Positions 6,122 to 12,564 of a stretch of DNA of 14,709 nt are shown piece after piece (within the stretch, counting starts at the first letter, position 1; the number at the start of each line of letters is the position of its first letter). The notes beneath the pieces were generated by a model. The model was not told the DNA's origin and did not search any database. It was given only the letters and a program-made list of their open reading frames with translations. Both the position numbers and the translations under genes were made by a program. Source of the stretch: an uncultured Thiotrichaceae bacterium (GTDB lineage Bacteria; Pseudomonadota; Gammaproteobacteria; Thiotrichales; Thiotrichaceae); NCBI GenBank assembly GCA_902727945.1, contig CACVAV010000358.1, positions 1 to 14,709 on the forward strand, given 5' to 3'.

Positions 6122-6661
6122 ATGACAAGGTTGCAGCAATACTACCGTGAGACTGTCGTTCCTGAACTGACAGAAAAGCTCGGTTGTAATAATATTATGG
6201 AAGTTCCGAAGATCACCAAAATCACCCTGAATATGGGTTTAGGTGAAGCTGTCGGAGATAAAAAAGTCATCGAACATGCTGTTGGTGATATGGAAAAAAT
6301 CGCTGGTCAAAAAGTGGTTGTCACCATGAGTCGCAAGTCAATCGCGGGTTTTAAAATTCGTGACGGGTGGCCGGTAGGTTGTATGGTAACCTTGCGTAAA
6401 GAGCGTATGTACGAGTTTTTAGATCGTTTGGTCAACATATCTATTCCTCGTATCCGTGATTTTCGTGGTTTGAATGGTAAAGCTTTTGATGGTCGTGGTA
6501 ACTACAACATGGGCATTAAAGAGCAGATCATTTTCCCGGAAATTGATTACGACAAAATTGATGCATTGCGTGGTATGAATATTACGATTACCACTACTGC
6601 AAAAACTGACGAAGAGGGACGTGCGCTTCTGGAAGCGTTTAAGTTCCCTTTCAAAAAGTAA
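6122..6661 (+). CDS. rplE: 50S ribosomal protein L5
   Basis: 179 aa, the same as E. coli L5. It binds 5S rRNA with L18 and forms the central protuberance; it also contacts S13 in the intersubunit bridge and the P-site tRNA. VPKITKITLNMGLGEA (28-43), SRKSIAGFKIRDGWPVG (70-86) and ISIPRIRDFRGL (106-117) are family signatures. In E. coli, S8 represses the spc operon by binding mRNA around the start of this gene. I could not recognise the S8 target by eye in 6105-6190, and a covariance search would be needed to say whether it is kept. Confidence 0.99.
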   Translation: MTRLQQYYRETVVPELTEKLGCNNIMEVPKITKITLNMGLGEAVGDKKVIEHAVGDMEKIAGQKVVVTMSRKSIAGFKIRDGWPVGCMVTLRKERMYEFLDRLVNISIPRIRDFRGLNGKAFDGRGNYNMGIKEQIIFPEIDYDKIDALRGMNITITTTAKTDEEGRALLEAFKFPFKK

Positions 6662-6676
6662 GAGGATACGAGACTC

Positions 6677-6982
6677 ATGGCAAAAAAATCCATGATTGCC
6701 CGCGAAGTTAAGCGTGCAAAAGCTGCTGCCCGTGACGGTGAGAAGCGTGCGGCATTGAAAGTAATCATAAGCAACCCTGAAAGTTCTTACGAAGACGTAA
6801 TGGCTGCCAGTGATAAGCTGCAAAAAATGCCACGTGATGGTAGTTTAGTACGCAAGCGGAATCGCTGTAACCTTACTGGTCGTCCGCATGGTGTTTACCG
6901 CAAGTTCGGCTTGTCGCGTAATATGTTACGTGAAGCAGCAATGCGTGGTGATGTGCCTGGTTTAACTAAGGCTAGCTGGTAA
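6677..6982 (+). CDS. rpsN: 30S ribosomal protein S14 (C-minus type)
   Basis: 101 aa, the long zinc-free form as in E. coli. Only one cysteine (Cys64) is present, in RNRCNLTGRPHGVYRKFGLS (61-80), so the four-cysteine zinc site of the short S14 form is absent. S14 binds the 30S head next to S3 and S10 and is assembled late. The start ATG 6677 is 15 nt after rplE with AAGAGGA as ribosome binding site. No second S14 form is in this window. Confidence 0.99.
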   Translation: MAKKSMIAREVKRAKAAARDGEKRAALKVIISNPESSYEDVMAASDKLQKMPRDGSLVRKRNRCNLTGRPHGVYRKFGLSRNMLREAAMRGDVPGLTKASW

Positions 6983-6995
6983 GGAGAATATAGTC

Positions 6996-7391
6996 ATGAG
7001 TATGAGTGATACTATTGCTGATATGCTGACCCGCATTCGTAACGGTCAGAGCGCAGGTAAGGCAAATGTCTCCTTTCCTGCATCAAAACTAAAAAAGTCG
7101 ATCTTGGAAGTTTTGGTTAGCGAAGGTTATGTCGTTGGTTATTCAACTGACGAAAACGGTGGGAAGCCGGTAATAAGTGTTGAACTGAAGTATTTTCAGG
7201 GCAAGCCGGTTATTAGCCGCATTGACCGCGCCAGTCGTCCTGGTCTGCGTGTATTCCACGGAAAAAATGAGCTGCCTACTGTTATGGGTGGTTATGGGGT
7301 TGCCATCATCTCAACATCGTCAGGTGTTATGAGTGATCGTGCTGCACGTGCAGCAGGTCAGGGTGGTGAAGTAATCTGTACAGTACAGTAA
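6996..7391 (+). CDS. rpsH: 30S ribosomal protein S8
   Basis: 131 aa (E. coli S8 has 130). S8 binds helix 21 of 16S rRNA early in 30S assembly; in E. coli it is the translational repressor of the spc operon. The signature GVAIISTSSGVMSDRAAR lies at 101-118. The ATG at 6996 is chosen over the in-frame ATG at 7002 because AAGGAGA (6981-6987) is well spaced for it and MSMSDTIADMLTRIRNGQ parallels the E. coli N-terminus. Whether autoregulation is conserved cannot be judged from the sequence by eye. Confidence 0.99.
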   Translation: MSMSDTIADMLTRIRNGQSAGKANVSFPASKLKKSILEVLVSEGYVVGYSTDENGGKPVISVELKYFQGKPVISRIDRASRPGLRVFHGKNELPTVMGGYGVAIISTSSGVMSDRAARAAGQGGEVICTVQ

Positions 7392-7406
7392 GGTAGGCAG
7401 ATTCTC

Positions 7407-7940
7407 ATGTCACGTATTGCAAAAAGAGGACTTCCACTGCTAAGCGGTGTTGAAGTTAAAATTGATGGGCAAAACCTGAATATCAAAGGTAGCAAAGGTG
7501 CATTTGATTACACCGTGCATCACGATGTTGAAGTCGCTCAGGAAGATAATGTATTAAGTTTCCGTCCACGTAACGATGTATCGGGTGCATGGGCACAAGC
7601 AGGTACAACTTGTGCGGTAACTAATAATATGATGCTCGGTGTTAGTCAGGGTTTTGAAAAGAAGCTGCAGCTGGTAGGTGTTGGTTATCGTGCACAGGCA
7701 CAGGGTAGTAAACTTAATTTAACATTGGGTTTTTCTCACCCGGTTATTTATGAAGTACCTGAAGGTATTACTGCAGAAACCCCGAGTCAGACAGAGATTG
7801 TTATCCGTGGTATCGATAAGCAGAAAGTTGGGCAGGTTGCTGCCGAAATTCGTGCATATCGTCCACCTGAGCCATACAAAGGCAAAGGTGTTAAGTACGC
7901 CGGTGAACATATCGTACGTAAAGAAGCCAAGAAGAAGTAA
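7407..7940 (+). CDS. rplF: 50S ribosomal protein L6
   Basis: 177 aa, equal to E. coli L6. It consists of two repeated alpha/beta domains, with the C-terminal one binding the sarcin-ricin loop region (23S helix 97) near the factor-binding site. LQLVGVGYRAQAQG (87-100) and PEPYKGKGVKYAGE (154-167) are the family motifs, followed by a lysine-rich tail. The ATG at 7407 follows rpsH by 15 nt, with AAGGTAGG as ribosome binding site. Confidence 0.99.
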   Translation: MSRIAKRGLPLLSGVEVKIDGQNLNIKGSKGAFDYTVHHDVEVAQEDNVLSFRPRNDVSGAWAQAGTTCAVTNNMMLGVSQGFEKKLQLVGVGYRAQAQGSKLNLTLGFSHPVIYEVPEGITAETPSQTEIVIRGIDKQKVGQVAAEIRAYRPPEPYKGKGVKYAGEHIVRKEAKKK

Positions 7941-7952
7941 GGTGGCATAGAG

Positions 7953-8306
7953 ATGGATAAGAAAACTAGTCGTATTCGTCGCAGCAAGCGTTCACGTAGT
8001 AAGATGCGTGAATTGCAAGCGACACGTTTATGTGTACACCGTACGCCACGTCATATTTATGCTCAGATTATCACCCCTGAAGGTGATAAAATTCTTGCTT
8101 CAGCATCGACTGTTGAGAAAGAACTGCGTGATGGCGATAGCTTCACCGGTAATGTAACTTCAGCAGCAGCGGTGGGTAAGCTGATTGCTGAACGAGCTCG
8201 TGAAAAAGGTGTTGAGTCTGTAGCATTTGATCGCTCAGGTTTTAAGTATCATGGTCGTATCAAAGCGCTGGCTGATGCCGCGCGTGAAGCTGGCCTGCAA
8301 TTTTAA
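7953..8306 (+). CDS. rplR: 50S ribosomal protein L18
   Basis: 117 aa, the same as E. coli L18. L18 is the main 5S rRNA binder, and its basic N-terminal tail (KKTSRIRRSKRSRSKMRE, 3-20) inserts between 5S and 23S rRNA. The globular part includes RLCVHRTPRHIYAQ (25-38) and FDRSGFKYHGRIKALADAAREAGL (92-115), as expected. It sits 12 nt after rplF and 12 nt before rpsE. Confidence 0.99.
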   Translation: MDKKTSRIRRSKRSRSKMRELQATRLCVHRTPRHIYAQIITPEGDKILASASTVEKELRDGDSFTGNVTSAAAVGKLIAERAREKGVESVAFDRSGFKYHGRIKALADAAREAGLQF

Positions 8307-8318
8307 GGGTACAATCTA

Positions 8319-8828
8319 ATGGCAAAGCCAGATAACAACGCAGCAGCGGCTGATGGTTTACAAGAAAAATTAGTTCACGTTAACCGTGTTTCAAAAGTGG
8401 TTAAGGGCGGACGAATTTTTAGTTTTACGGCACTGACTGTAGTTGGTGATGGGAATGGCCGTGTGGGCTTCGGATATGGTAAGGCGCGTGAAGTGCCTGC
8501 TGCTATTCAGAAAGCAATGGAGCAGGCCAGAAAGAATATGATCACCGTGCATTTAGTTAATGGTACTTTGCAGTATCCTATTAACCACTCTATTGGTGCC
8601 GCTTCTGTTTTCATGAAGCCTGCCTCAGAAGGTACGGGTGTTATCGCTGGTGGAGCGATGCGTGCTGTATTGGAAGTGGTTGGTGTGCGTGACGTACTAT
8701 CTAAGTGCGTTGGTACACGTAACCCGGGCAATGTTGTTCGTACAACGATTGCTGGTCTGGCTTCTATGCAGAATCCTGAGATGATTGCAGCGAAACGCGG
8801 CAAAACAGTCGAAGAAATTAAGGGGTAA
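8319..8828 (+). CDS. rpsE: 30S ribosomal protein S5
   Basis: 169 aa (E. coli S5 has 167). S5 has an N-terminal double-stranded-RNA-binding-like domain (about 16-79) and a C-terminal S5D2 domain. With S4 it closes the decoding region during tRNA selection, and it lines the mRNA entry. The loop VSKVVKGGR (24-32), where spectinomycin-resistance changes occur in E. coli, has the normal sequence. VGFGYGKAREVPAAIQKA (49-66) is intact. The first 14 residues are Ala/Asn-rich and differ from E. coli. rpmD begins 3 nt after the stop. Confidence 0.99.
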   Translation: MAKPDNNAAAADGLQEKLVHVNRVSKVVKGGRIFSFTALTVVGDGNGRVGFGYGKAREVPAAIQKAMEQARKNMITVHLVNGTLQYPINHSIGAASVFMKPASEGTGVIAGGAMRAVLEVVGVRDVLSKCVGTRNPGNVVRTTIAGLASMQNPEMIAAKRGKTVEEIKG

Positions 8829-8831
8829 GTC

Positions 8832-9020
8832 ATGTCTGATGCCAAACAAGTTAAATTGACTCTGGTACGCAGCTTGAATGGAAGACTCCAAAGCCATAAA
8901 GCATGTGCTGCTGGCCTGGGTATCCGTAAGATGCATAACTCGGTTACTGTTATTGATACGCCCGAAAATCGTGGCATGATCAATAAAATTTCTTACATGC
9001 TGAAAGTTGAGGAAGCCTGA
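8832..9020 (+). CDS. rpmD: 50S ribosomal protein L30
   Basis: 62 aa (E. coli L30 has 59). It is a small alpha/beta protein of the 50S that contacts 23S domain II and the 5S region. VKLTLVRSLNGR (7-18), AGLGIRKMHNSVTVIDTPE (27-45) and INKISYMLKVEE (50-61) follow the family pattern. The ATG at 8832 is 3 nt after rpsE, whose last codons contain the AGGGGTAAG ribosome binding site. The TGA is separated from the rplO ATG by one base. Confidence 0.98.
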   Translation: MSDAKQVKLTLVRSLNGRLQSHKACAAGLGIRKMHNSVTVIDTPENRGMINKISYMLKVEEA

Positions 9021-9021
9021 G

Positions 9022-9456
9022 ATGAAACTGAATACATTGCAGCCAGCTAAAGGCAGCCGCAAATTACGTACCCGTGTTGGTCGTGGTATCGGTTCTGGTC
9101 TGGGTAAAACTGCTGGTCGCGGTCATAAAGGCCAGAAATCACGTTCAGGTGGCCTGCCTAAAATTGGTTTTGAGGGCGGTCAGATGCCTTTGCAACGTCG
9201 TTTACCTAAAGTAGGTTTTACTTCGCGCATTGGTCGCCGTACAGCTGAAGTTCGTTTAAGTGAGCTGGCTAAAGTAGAAGGCGATATTATTTCGCTGGAA
9301 ACGTTAAAAGCCGCTAACGTTATCGGTGCTCGCACCCTGCAAGCTAAGATCATGCTTTCTGGTTCAGTTGATAAGTCAGTGACTGTCCAGGGTATTGGTA
9401 CCACAAAAGGTGCTAAAGAAGCGATCGAAGCTGCAGGCGGCAAGATCGAGGAATAA
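9022..9456 (+). CDS. rplO: 50S ribosomal protein L15
   Basis: 144 aa from the ATG at 9022, equal to E. coli L15. A TTG at 9007 in the same frame would add five residues but lies inside rpmD; GAGGAA (9009-9014), 7 nt before 9022, and the N-terminus MKLNTLQPAKGS support 9022. L15 is a late-assembly protein of the 50S. Its extended glycine/arginine-rich N-terminal half (about 18-56, with GRGIGSGLGKTAGRGHKGQK) winds through 23S rRNA, and its globular half ends AAGGKIEE exactly as in E. coli. Confidence 0.98.
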   Translation: MKLNTLQPAKGSRKLRTRVGRGIGSGLGKTAGRGHKGQKSRSGGLPKIGFEGGQMPLQRRLPKVGFTSRIGRRTAEVRLSELAKVEGDIISLETLKAANVIGARTLQAKIMLSGSVDKSVTVQGIGTTKGAKEAIEAAGGKIEE

Positions 9457-9465
9457 TAAATACCC

Positions 9466-10803
9466 ATGGCTAAAACTCCTGCTTCAGCAGCCTCTCTCGG
9501 AGGACTGGGAAACATGGTTGAAGTCCGTCAACGCTTATTGTTCGTGTTGATGGCTTTGGTCGTTTATCGTATTGGTACGTTTATTCCGGTTCCCGGCATA
9601 AACCCTGAAGCGATGTCACAATTATTTAGTGATAATAGTGGCACTATTCTGGGCGTATTTAATATGTTTTCTGGTGGTGCTCTGGAGCGTTTCAGTGTTT
9701 TTGCTCTGGGTATCATGCCTTATATTTCTGCATCGATTATTATGCAGCTGATGGCAACAGTTGTCCCTACATTGGAACAACTGAAAAAAGAAGGCGAATC
9801 AGGTCGTCGAAAAATTACGCAATATACCCGTTACGGGACTGTCGTGCTGGCCCTGTTTCAGGGTGTTGGTATTTCTGTTGCTTTAGGTGGACAGGGTGTT
9901 GCGATTAATCCTGGTGTTGGTTTTATACTAACAACAGTTATTACCTTGGTAACAGGTACATTGTTTCTGATGTGGCTGGGTGAGCAAATTACTGAACGTG
10001 GTATTGGTAATGGTATTTCACTGATTATCTTTGCAGGTATTGTTGCAGGCTTGCCAGCCGCAGTAGGTGGCACTTTAGAATTAGCAAACACCGGTGAATT
10101 GTCACCTGCCTTTGTTATTCTATTGTTAGCTTTGGTGGTTATGGTGACAGCGCTGGTTATTTTTGTTGAGCGTGCTCAACGTAGAATCACTGTCAATTAC
10201 GCTAATCGCCAGCAGGGCCGTAAGGCTTATCAGGGGCAATCAAGTCACTTACCGCTGAAGCTGAATATGGCGGGTGTAATTCCCCCTATCTTTGCCTCCA
10301 GTATTATTCTGTTTCCTGCGACAGCAGGCCAGTGGTTTGGTAGTGCTGATAGTTCCGGCCTTGTTTCTCAGTTTTTTAGCATGCTACAGCCTGGTCAGCC
10401 GCTTTATGTTATTTTTTATGCGCTTGCAATTATTTTCTTCTGTTTCTTTTACACCGCGTTGGTATTTAACTCTCGTGAAACAGCAGATAACCTGAAAAAA
10501 GCAGGCGCATTTATTCCGGGCATTCGTCCGGGTGAACAAACAACCAAGTACATTGATGGTGTTATGACCCGACTGACTGCAGTCGGTGCGATCTACATCA
10601 CTTTGGTTTGTCTGTTGCCTGAATTTCTGATTCTGGGATGGAACGTGCCATTTTACTTTGGTGGTACGTCGTTACTTATTATTGTTGTGGTTGTCATTGA
10701 CTTCTTAGCTCAATTACAGTCGCACATGATGTCGCATCAGTACGAAGGTCTGATGAAGAAAGCAAACTTTAAGTCGCAAAAAAGCCCTGGCTCATTGCGA
10801 TAG
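9466..10803 (+). CDS. secY: Protein translocase channel subunit SecY
   Basis: 445 aa (E. coli SecY has 443). It is the channel of the SecYEG translocon in the inner membrane and passes unfolded proteins from SecA or from the ribosome. Ten membrane segments can be traced, starting near residues 24-44, with the plug region about 57-72 (FNMFSGG). The cytoplasmic loops used by ribosome and SecA are intact: the loop after segment 6 (FVERAQRRITVNYANRQQGR, 233-252) and the loop after segment 8 (SRETADNLKKAGAFIPGIR). Arg354 in GIRPGEQT corresponds to the essential E. coli Arg357. The start at ATG 9466 matches the family N-terminus. A Shine-Dalgarno GAGGAA (9448-9453) lies 12 nt upstream, longer than ideal. 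The stop is TAG. Confidence 0.99.
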   Translation: MAKTPASAASLGGLGNMVEVRQRLLFVLMALVVYRIGTFIPVPGINPEAMSQLFSDNSGTILGVFNMFSGGALERFSVFALGIMPYISASIIMQLMATVVPTLEQLKKEGESGRRKITQYTRYGTVVLALFQGVGISVALGGQGVAINPGVGFILTTVITLVTGTLFLMWLGEQITERGIGNGISLIIFAGIVAGLPAAVGGTLELANTGELSPAFVILLLALVVMVTALVIFVERAQRRITVNYANRQQGRKAYQGQSSHLPLKLNMAGVIPPIFASSIILFPATAGQWFGSADSSGLVSQFFSMLQPGQPLYVIFYALAIIFFCFFYTALVFNSRETADNLKKAGAFIPGIRPGEQTTKYIDGVMTRLTAVGAIYITLVCLLPEFLILGWNVPFYFGGTSLLIIVVVVIDFLAQLQSHMMSHQYEGLMKKANFKSQKSPGSLR

Positions 10804-10827
10804 GTTGACACACAAGAGGTTGTGGTT

Positions 10828-10944
10828 ATGAAGGTTAGAGCTTCAGTTAAAAAGATGTGCCGTAACTGTCGGATTGTCCGCAGAAAGGGTGTTGTGAGAG
10901 TGATCTGCTCTTCTGATCCGCGCCATAAACAGCGTCAGGGTTAA
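10828..10944 (+). CDS. rpmJ: 50S ribosomal protein L36, zinc-ribbon form
   Basis: 38 aa, beginning MKVRASVKKMCRNC and ending PRHKQRQG, closely matching E. coli L36. Cys11, Cys14, Cys27 and His33 form the expected zinc ribbon, so this is the zinc-binding paralogue type that is replaced under zinc starvation in some bacteria. L36 is the smallest 50S protein and binds 23S rRNA near helix 97. The ATG at 10828 has AGAGG (10815-10819) 8 nt upstream. It is the last gene of the spc order, 24 nt after secY, and is followed by a terminator. Confidence 0.98.
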   Translation: MKVRASVKKMCRNCRIVRRKGVVRVICSSDPRHKQRQG

Positions 10945-10958
10945 AACAGATTGTTTTT

Positions 10959-10974
10959 CTCCTCCGGGAGGAAG
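10959..10974 (+). promoter_or_regulatory. Small hairpin carrying a Shine-Dalgarno-like sequence after rpmJ
   Basis: TCCT (10960-10963) pairs with AGGA (10969-10972) around CCGGG, and the region extends weakly on both sides. GGGAGGA (10966-10972) would be an excellent ribosome binding site, followed 5 nt later by TTG (10978) and a five-codon frame ending TAA (10993-10995) at the foot of the terminator stem. The outer bases AACAGA (10945-10950) and TCTGTT (10988-10993) can also pair. It may simply be structure in the untranslated tail of the rpmJ transcript. Confidence 0.25.
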
Positions 10975-10993
10975 ACCTTGAATAACCTCTGTT

Positions 10994-11035
10994 AAAAAGC
11001 AATTTCGGAACACTAGTTTTCGAAATTGTTTTTTT
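10994..11035 (+). terminator. Intrinsic terminator after rpmJ (end of the S10-spc unit)
   Basis: CAATTTCG (11000-11007) pairs perfectly with CGAAATTG (11021-11028). The stem can continue upward (GAAC with GTTTTC, one T bulged) to an ACTA loop. A run of seven T follows at 11029-11035, and the five A at 10994-10998 can pair with the T run, as in a bidirectional terminator. It separates rpmJ from rpsM, so the alpha genes probably depend largely on their own promoter. Confidence 0.85.
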
Positions 11036-11051
11036 ATGCAAGAGTTATTTG

Positions 11052-11080
11052 TTGATAAATAGTTAGGATTGCGGCATAAT
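11052..11080 (+). promoter_or_regulatory. Predicted sigma70 promoter of the alpha operon (rpsM-rplQ)
   Basis: TTGATA (11052-11057, five of six matches to the -35 consensus) and CATAAT (11075-11080, five of six matches to the -10 consensus) are separated by exactly 17 bp. The GC-rich discriminator CGCGCGC (11081-11087) suggests stringent control. The start site would be about 11086-11088, leaving a leader of only about 28 nt before rpsM. The region 11028-11049 upstream is AT-rich and includes the terminator T run. Confidence 0.85.
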
Positions 11081-11087
11081 CGCGCGC

Positions 11088-11108
11088 TTTCCCGAGAATC
11101 TGGAGAAA
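11088..11108 (+). promoter_or_regulatory. Possible leader hairpin covering the rpsM Shine-Dalgarno sequence
   Basis: TTTC and CC (11088-11093) can pair with GG and GAAA (11102-11103 and 11105-11108) with A11104 bulged and an 8-nt loop. The paired right arm holds GGAG (11102-11105), the rpsM ribosome binding site, 9 nt before the ATG. A weak structure of this kind could tune translation. It does not resemble the larger S4-binding pseudoknot of the E. coli alpha leader. Confidence 0.3.
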
Positions 11109-11114
11109 TAGTTA

Positions 11115-11471
11115 ATGGCTCGTATTGCGGGTATTAATCTTCCTGTGAATAAACATGCAGTTATTGGTTTAACTGCCATTTATGGGATTGGACGTTCACG
11201 TTCAAAGAAAATTTGTGCAGCAGCTGGCGTTAAGCCCTCTGCAAAAATCCTTGATCTGAACGAAAGCGAACTGGAAAAAGTTCGTGCTGAAGTGGCCAAA
11301 TTCATGGTCGAAGGTGATTTACGTCGTGAAGTTTCTATGAACATCAAACGTTTGATGGACATGGGTTGCTATCGTGGTATTCGCCATCGTCGTGGGTTGC
11401 CGCTTCGTGGTCAACGTACTAAGACTAATGCGCGTACGCGTAAAGGTCCTCGTCGTCCAATTCGTAAGTAA
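11115..11471 (+). CDS. rpsM: 30S ribosomal protein S13
   Basis: 118 aa, the same as E. coli S13. It lies at the top of the 30S head, contacts P-site tRNA and forms bridges B1a/B1b with the large subunit (L5). The N-terminal helix-hairpin-helix region spans about residues 11-40 (AIYGIGRSRSKKI). The signature GIRHRRGLPLRGQRTKTNAR (88-107) and the basic C-terminal tail that reaches the tRNAs (KGPRRPIRK) are intact. It is the first gene of the alpha operon. In E. coli its translation start is the S4-repressed site of the operon. Confidence 0.99.
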   Translation: MARIAGINLPVNKHAVIGLTAIYGIGRSRSKKICAAAGVKPSAKILDLNESELEKVRAEVAKFMVEGDLRREVSMNIKRLMDMGCYRGIRHRRGLPLRGQRTKTNARTRKGPRRPIRK

Positions 11472-11494
11472 TGGTTTAGCAGGAAGTAGAAGTT

Positions 11495-11893
11495 ATGGCA
11501 AAACAGCCAAGAAAGGGTGCCAGCGCCCGGAAAAAGATTAAAAAAGTTGTTACGGACGGTGTTGCGCATATCAATGCATCTTTCAACAACACTATCGTAA
11601 CAATTACAGATCGTCAGGGAAATGCTTTGGCATGGGCGACGTCTGGTGGTTCCGGTTTCCGTGGTTCACGGAAAAGCACTCCGTTTGCAGCACAGGTTGC
11701 TGCTGAGCGTGCCGGTAATGCTGCGAAAGACTATGGTCTGAAGAACCTTGATGTTGAAGTTAAGGGTCCGGGGCCGGGTCGTGAATCAGCAATTCGTGCT
11801 TTAAACAATGCGGGTTATAAAATTACCAACATTACCGATGTGACACCCATTCCTCATAATGGTTGTCGTCCACCTAAAAAGCGTCGTGTGTAA
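11495..11893 (+). CDS. rpsK: 30S ribosomal protein S11
   Basis: 132 aa (E. coli S11 has 129). It is a platform protein near the mRNA exit and the anti-Shine-Dalgarno helix. The N-terminus is basic (AKQPRKGASARKKIKK). GPGPGRESAIRALNNAGYKI (87-106) and the end PHNGCRPPKKRRV are family hallmarks. Asn122-Gly123 corresponds to the E. coli Asn119-Gly site reported to form isoaspartate; that modification cannot be seen from DNA. It follows rpsM by 23 nt, with AGGAAG as ribosome binding site. Confidence 0.99.
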   Translation: MAKQPRKGASARKKIKKVVTDGVAHINASFNNTIVTITDRQGNALAWATSGGSGFRGSRKSTPFAAQVAAERAGNAAKDYGLKNLDVEVKGPGPGRESAIRALNNAGYKITNITDVTPIPHNGCRPPKKRRV

Positions 11894-11908
11894 CGGGAGT
11901 ATCTGACA

Positions 11909-12529
11909 ATGGCAAGATATACTGGACCAACCTGTAAACTGAGCAGACGCGAAGGTACAGACTTATTTCTCAAGAGTCGCGGTGTTTCTCTTGAGAAAAA
12001 ATGCAAACTGGATAAAGTTCCTGGTGTTCATGGTGAGCGTCGTACACGTTTATCTGACTATGGTATTCAGTTGCGTGAAAAGCAAAAAGTTCGTCGTATT
12101 TACGGTGTTCTTGAAAAACAATTCCGTAATTACTTCAAAAAAGCAGCCCGCATCAAGGGTTCTACTGGTGAGAACCTGCTTAAATTGCTGGAAGGCCGTC
12201 TTGATAACGTAGTTTACCGTATGGGTTATGGCTCTACGCGTGCAGAATCGCGTCAGTTAGTTAGCCACAAAGCTATTACAGTAAACGGCCAGGTAGTCAA
12301 CATTGCTTCTTATCAGGTTCAGCCTGGTGATGCAGTCGCTGTACGTGAGCGTGCTAAGAAGCAAGCTCGTATTCAGGACTCAATGAATGTTGCGGAGCAG
12401 CTGGGTTTTCCTGGCTGGGTAGAAGTCGACGCTAAGAAACTGGAAGGTACATTTAAATCTGTTCCTGATCGTTCTGATTTGCCGGCTGAAATCAATGAAT
12501 CACTGATTGTGGAATTGTATTCCAAGTAA
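11909..12529 (+). CDS. rpsD: 30S ribosomal protein S4
   Basis: 206 aa, the same as E. coli S4. It nucleates 30S assembly on the 5' domain of 16S rRNA, shapes the decoding site together with S5, and in E. coli represses the alpha operon. The S4 RNA-binding signature LDNVVYRMGYGSTRAESRQL spans residues 98-117. The N-terminal region carries only two cysteines (Cys9, Cys32), so it is the zinc-free form. The end INESLIVELYSK is typical. It sits 15 nt after rpsK and 35 nt before rpoA. The expected S4 mRNA target is not obvious in the short rpsM leader here. Confidence 0.99.
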   Translation: MARYTGPTCKLSRREGTDLFLKSRGVSLEKKCKLDKVPGVHGERRTRLSDYGIQLREKQKVRRIYGVLEKQFRNYFKKAARIKGSTGENLLKLLEGRLDNVVYRMGYGSTRAESRQLVSHKAITVNGQVVNIASYQVQPGDAVAVRERAKKQARIQDSMNVAEQLGFPGWVEVDAKKLEGTFKSVPDRSDLPAEINESLIVELYSK

Positions 12530-12564
12530 TCTTTCCGATTCATAACACGATTACAGGGACTAGC

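Noticed and set aside
6100..6190. S8 repressor site around the rplE start
   Set aside because: Expected from E. coli, but I could not find the conserved stem and bulged core by eye; without a covariance search it is not supported.
8507..8983. Long minus-strand frame (158 codons) opposite rpsE-rpmD
   Set aside because: It lies opposite two certain ribosomal genes and has no domain; long antisense frames are common opposite biased codon usage.
10847..11041. A 64-codon minus-strand frame across rpmJ and the following terminator
   Set aside because: It overlaps the certain L36 gene and a terminator hairpin, has low-complexity Ser/Arg content, and shows no recognisable domain.
11046..11061. Weak inverted repeat TATTT/AAATA at the -35 of the alpha promoter
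   Set aside because: Short AT-only arms in an AT-rich stretch; likely chance.
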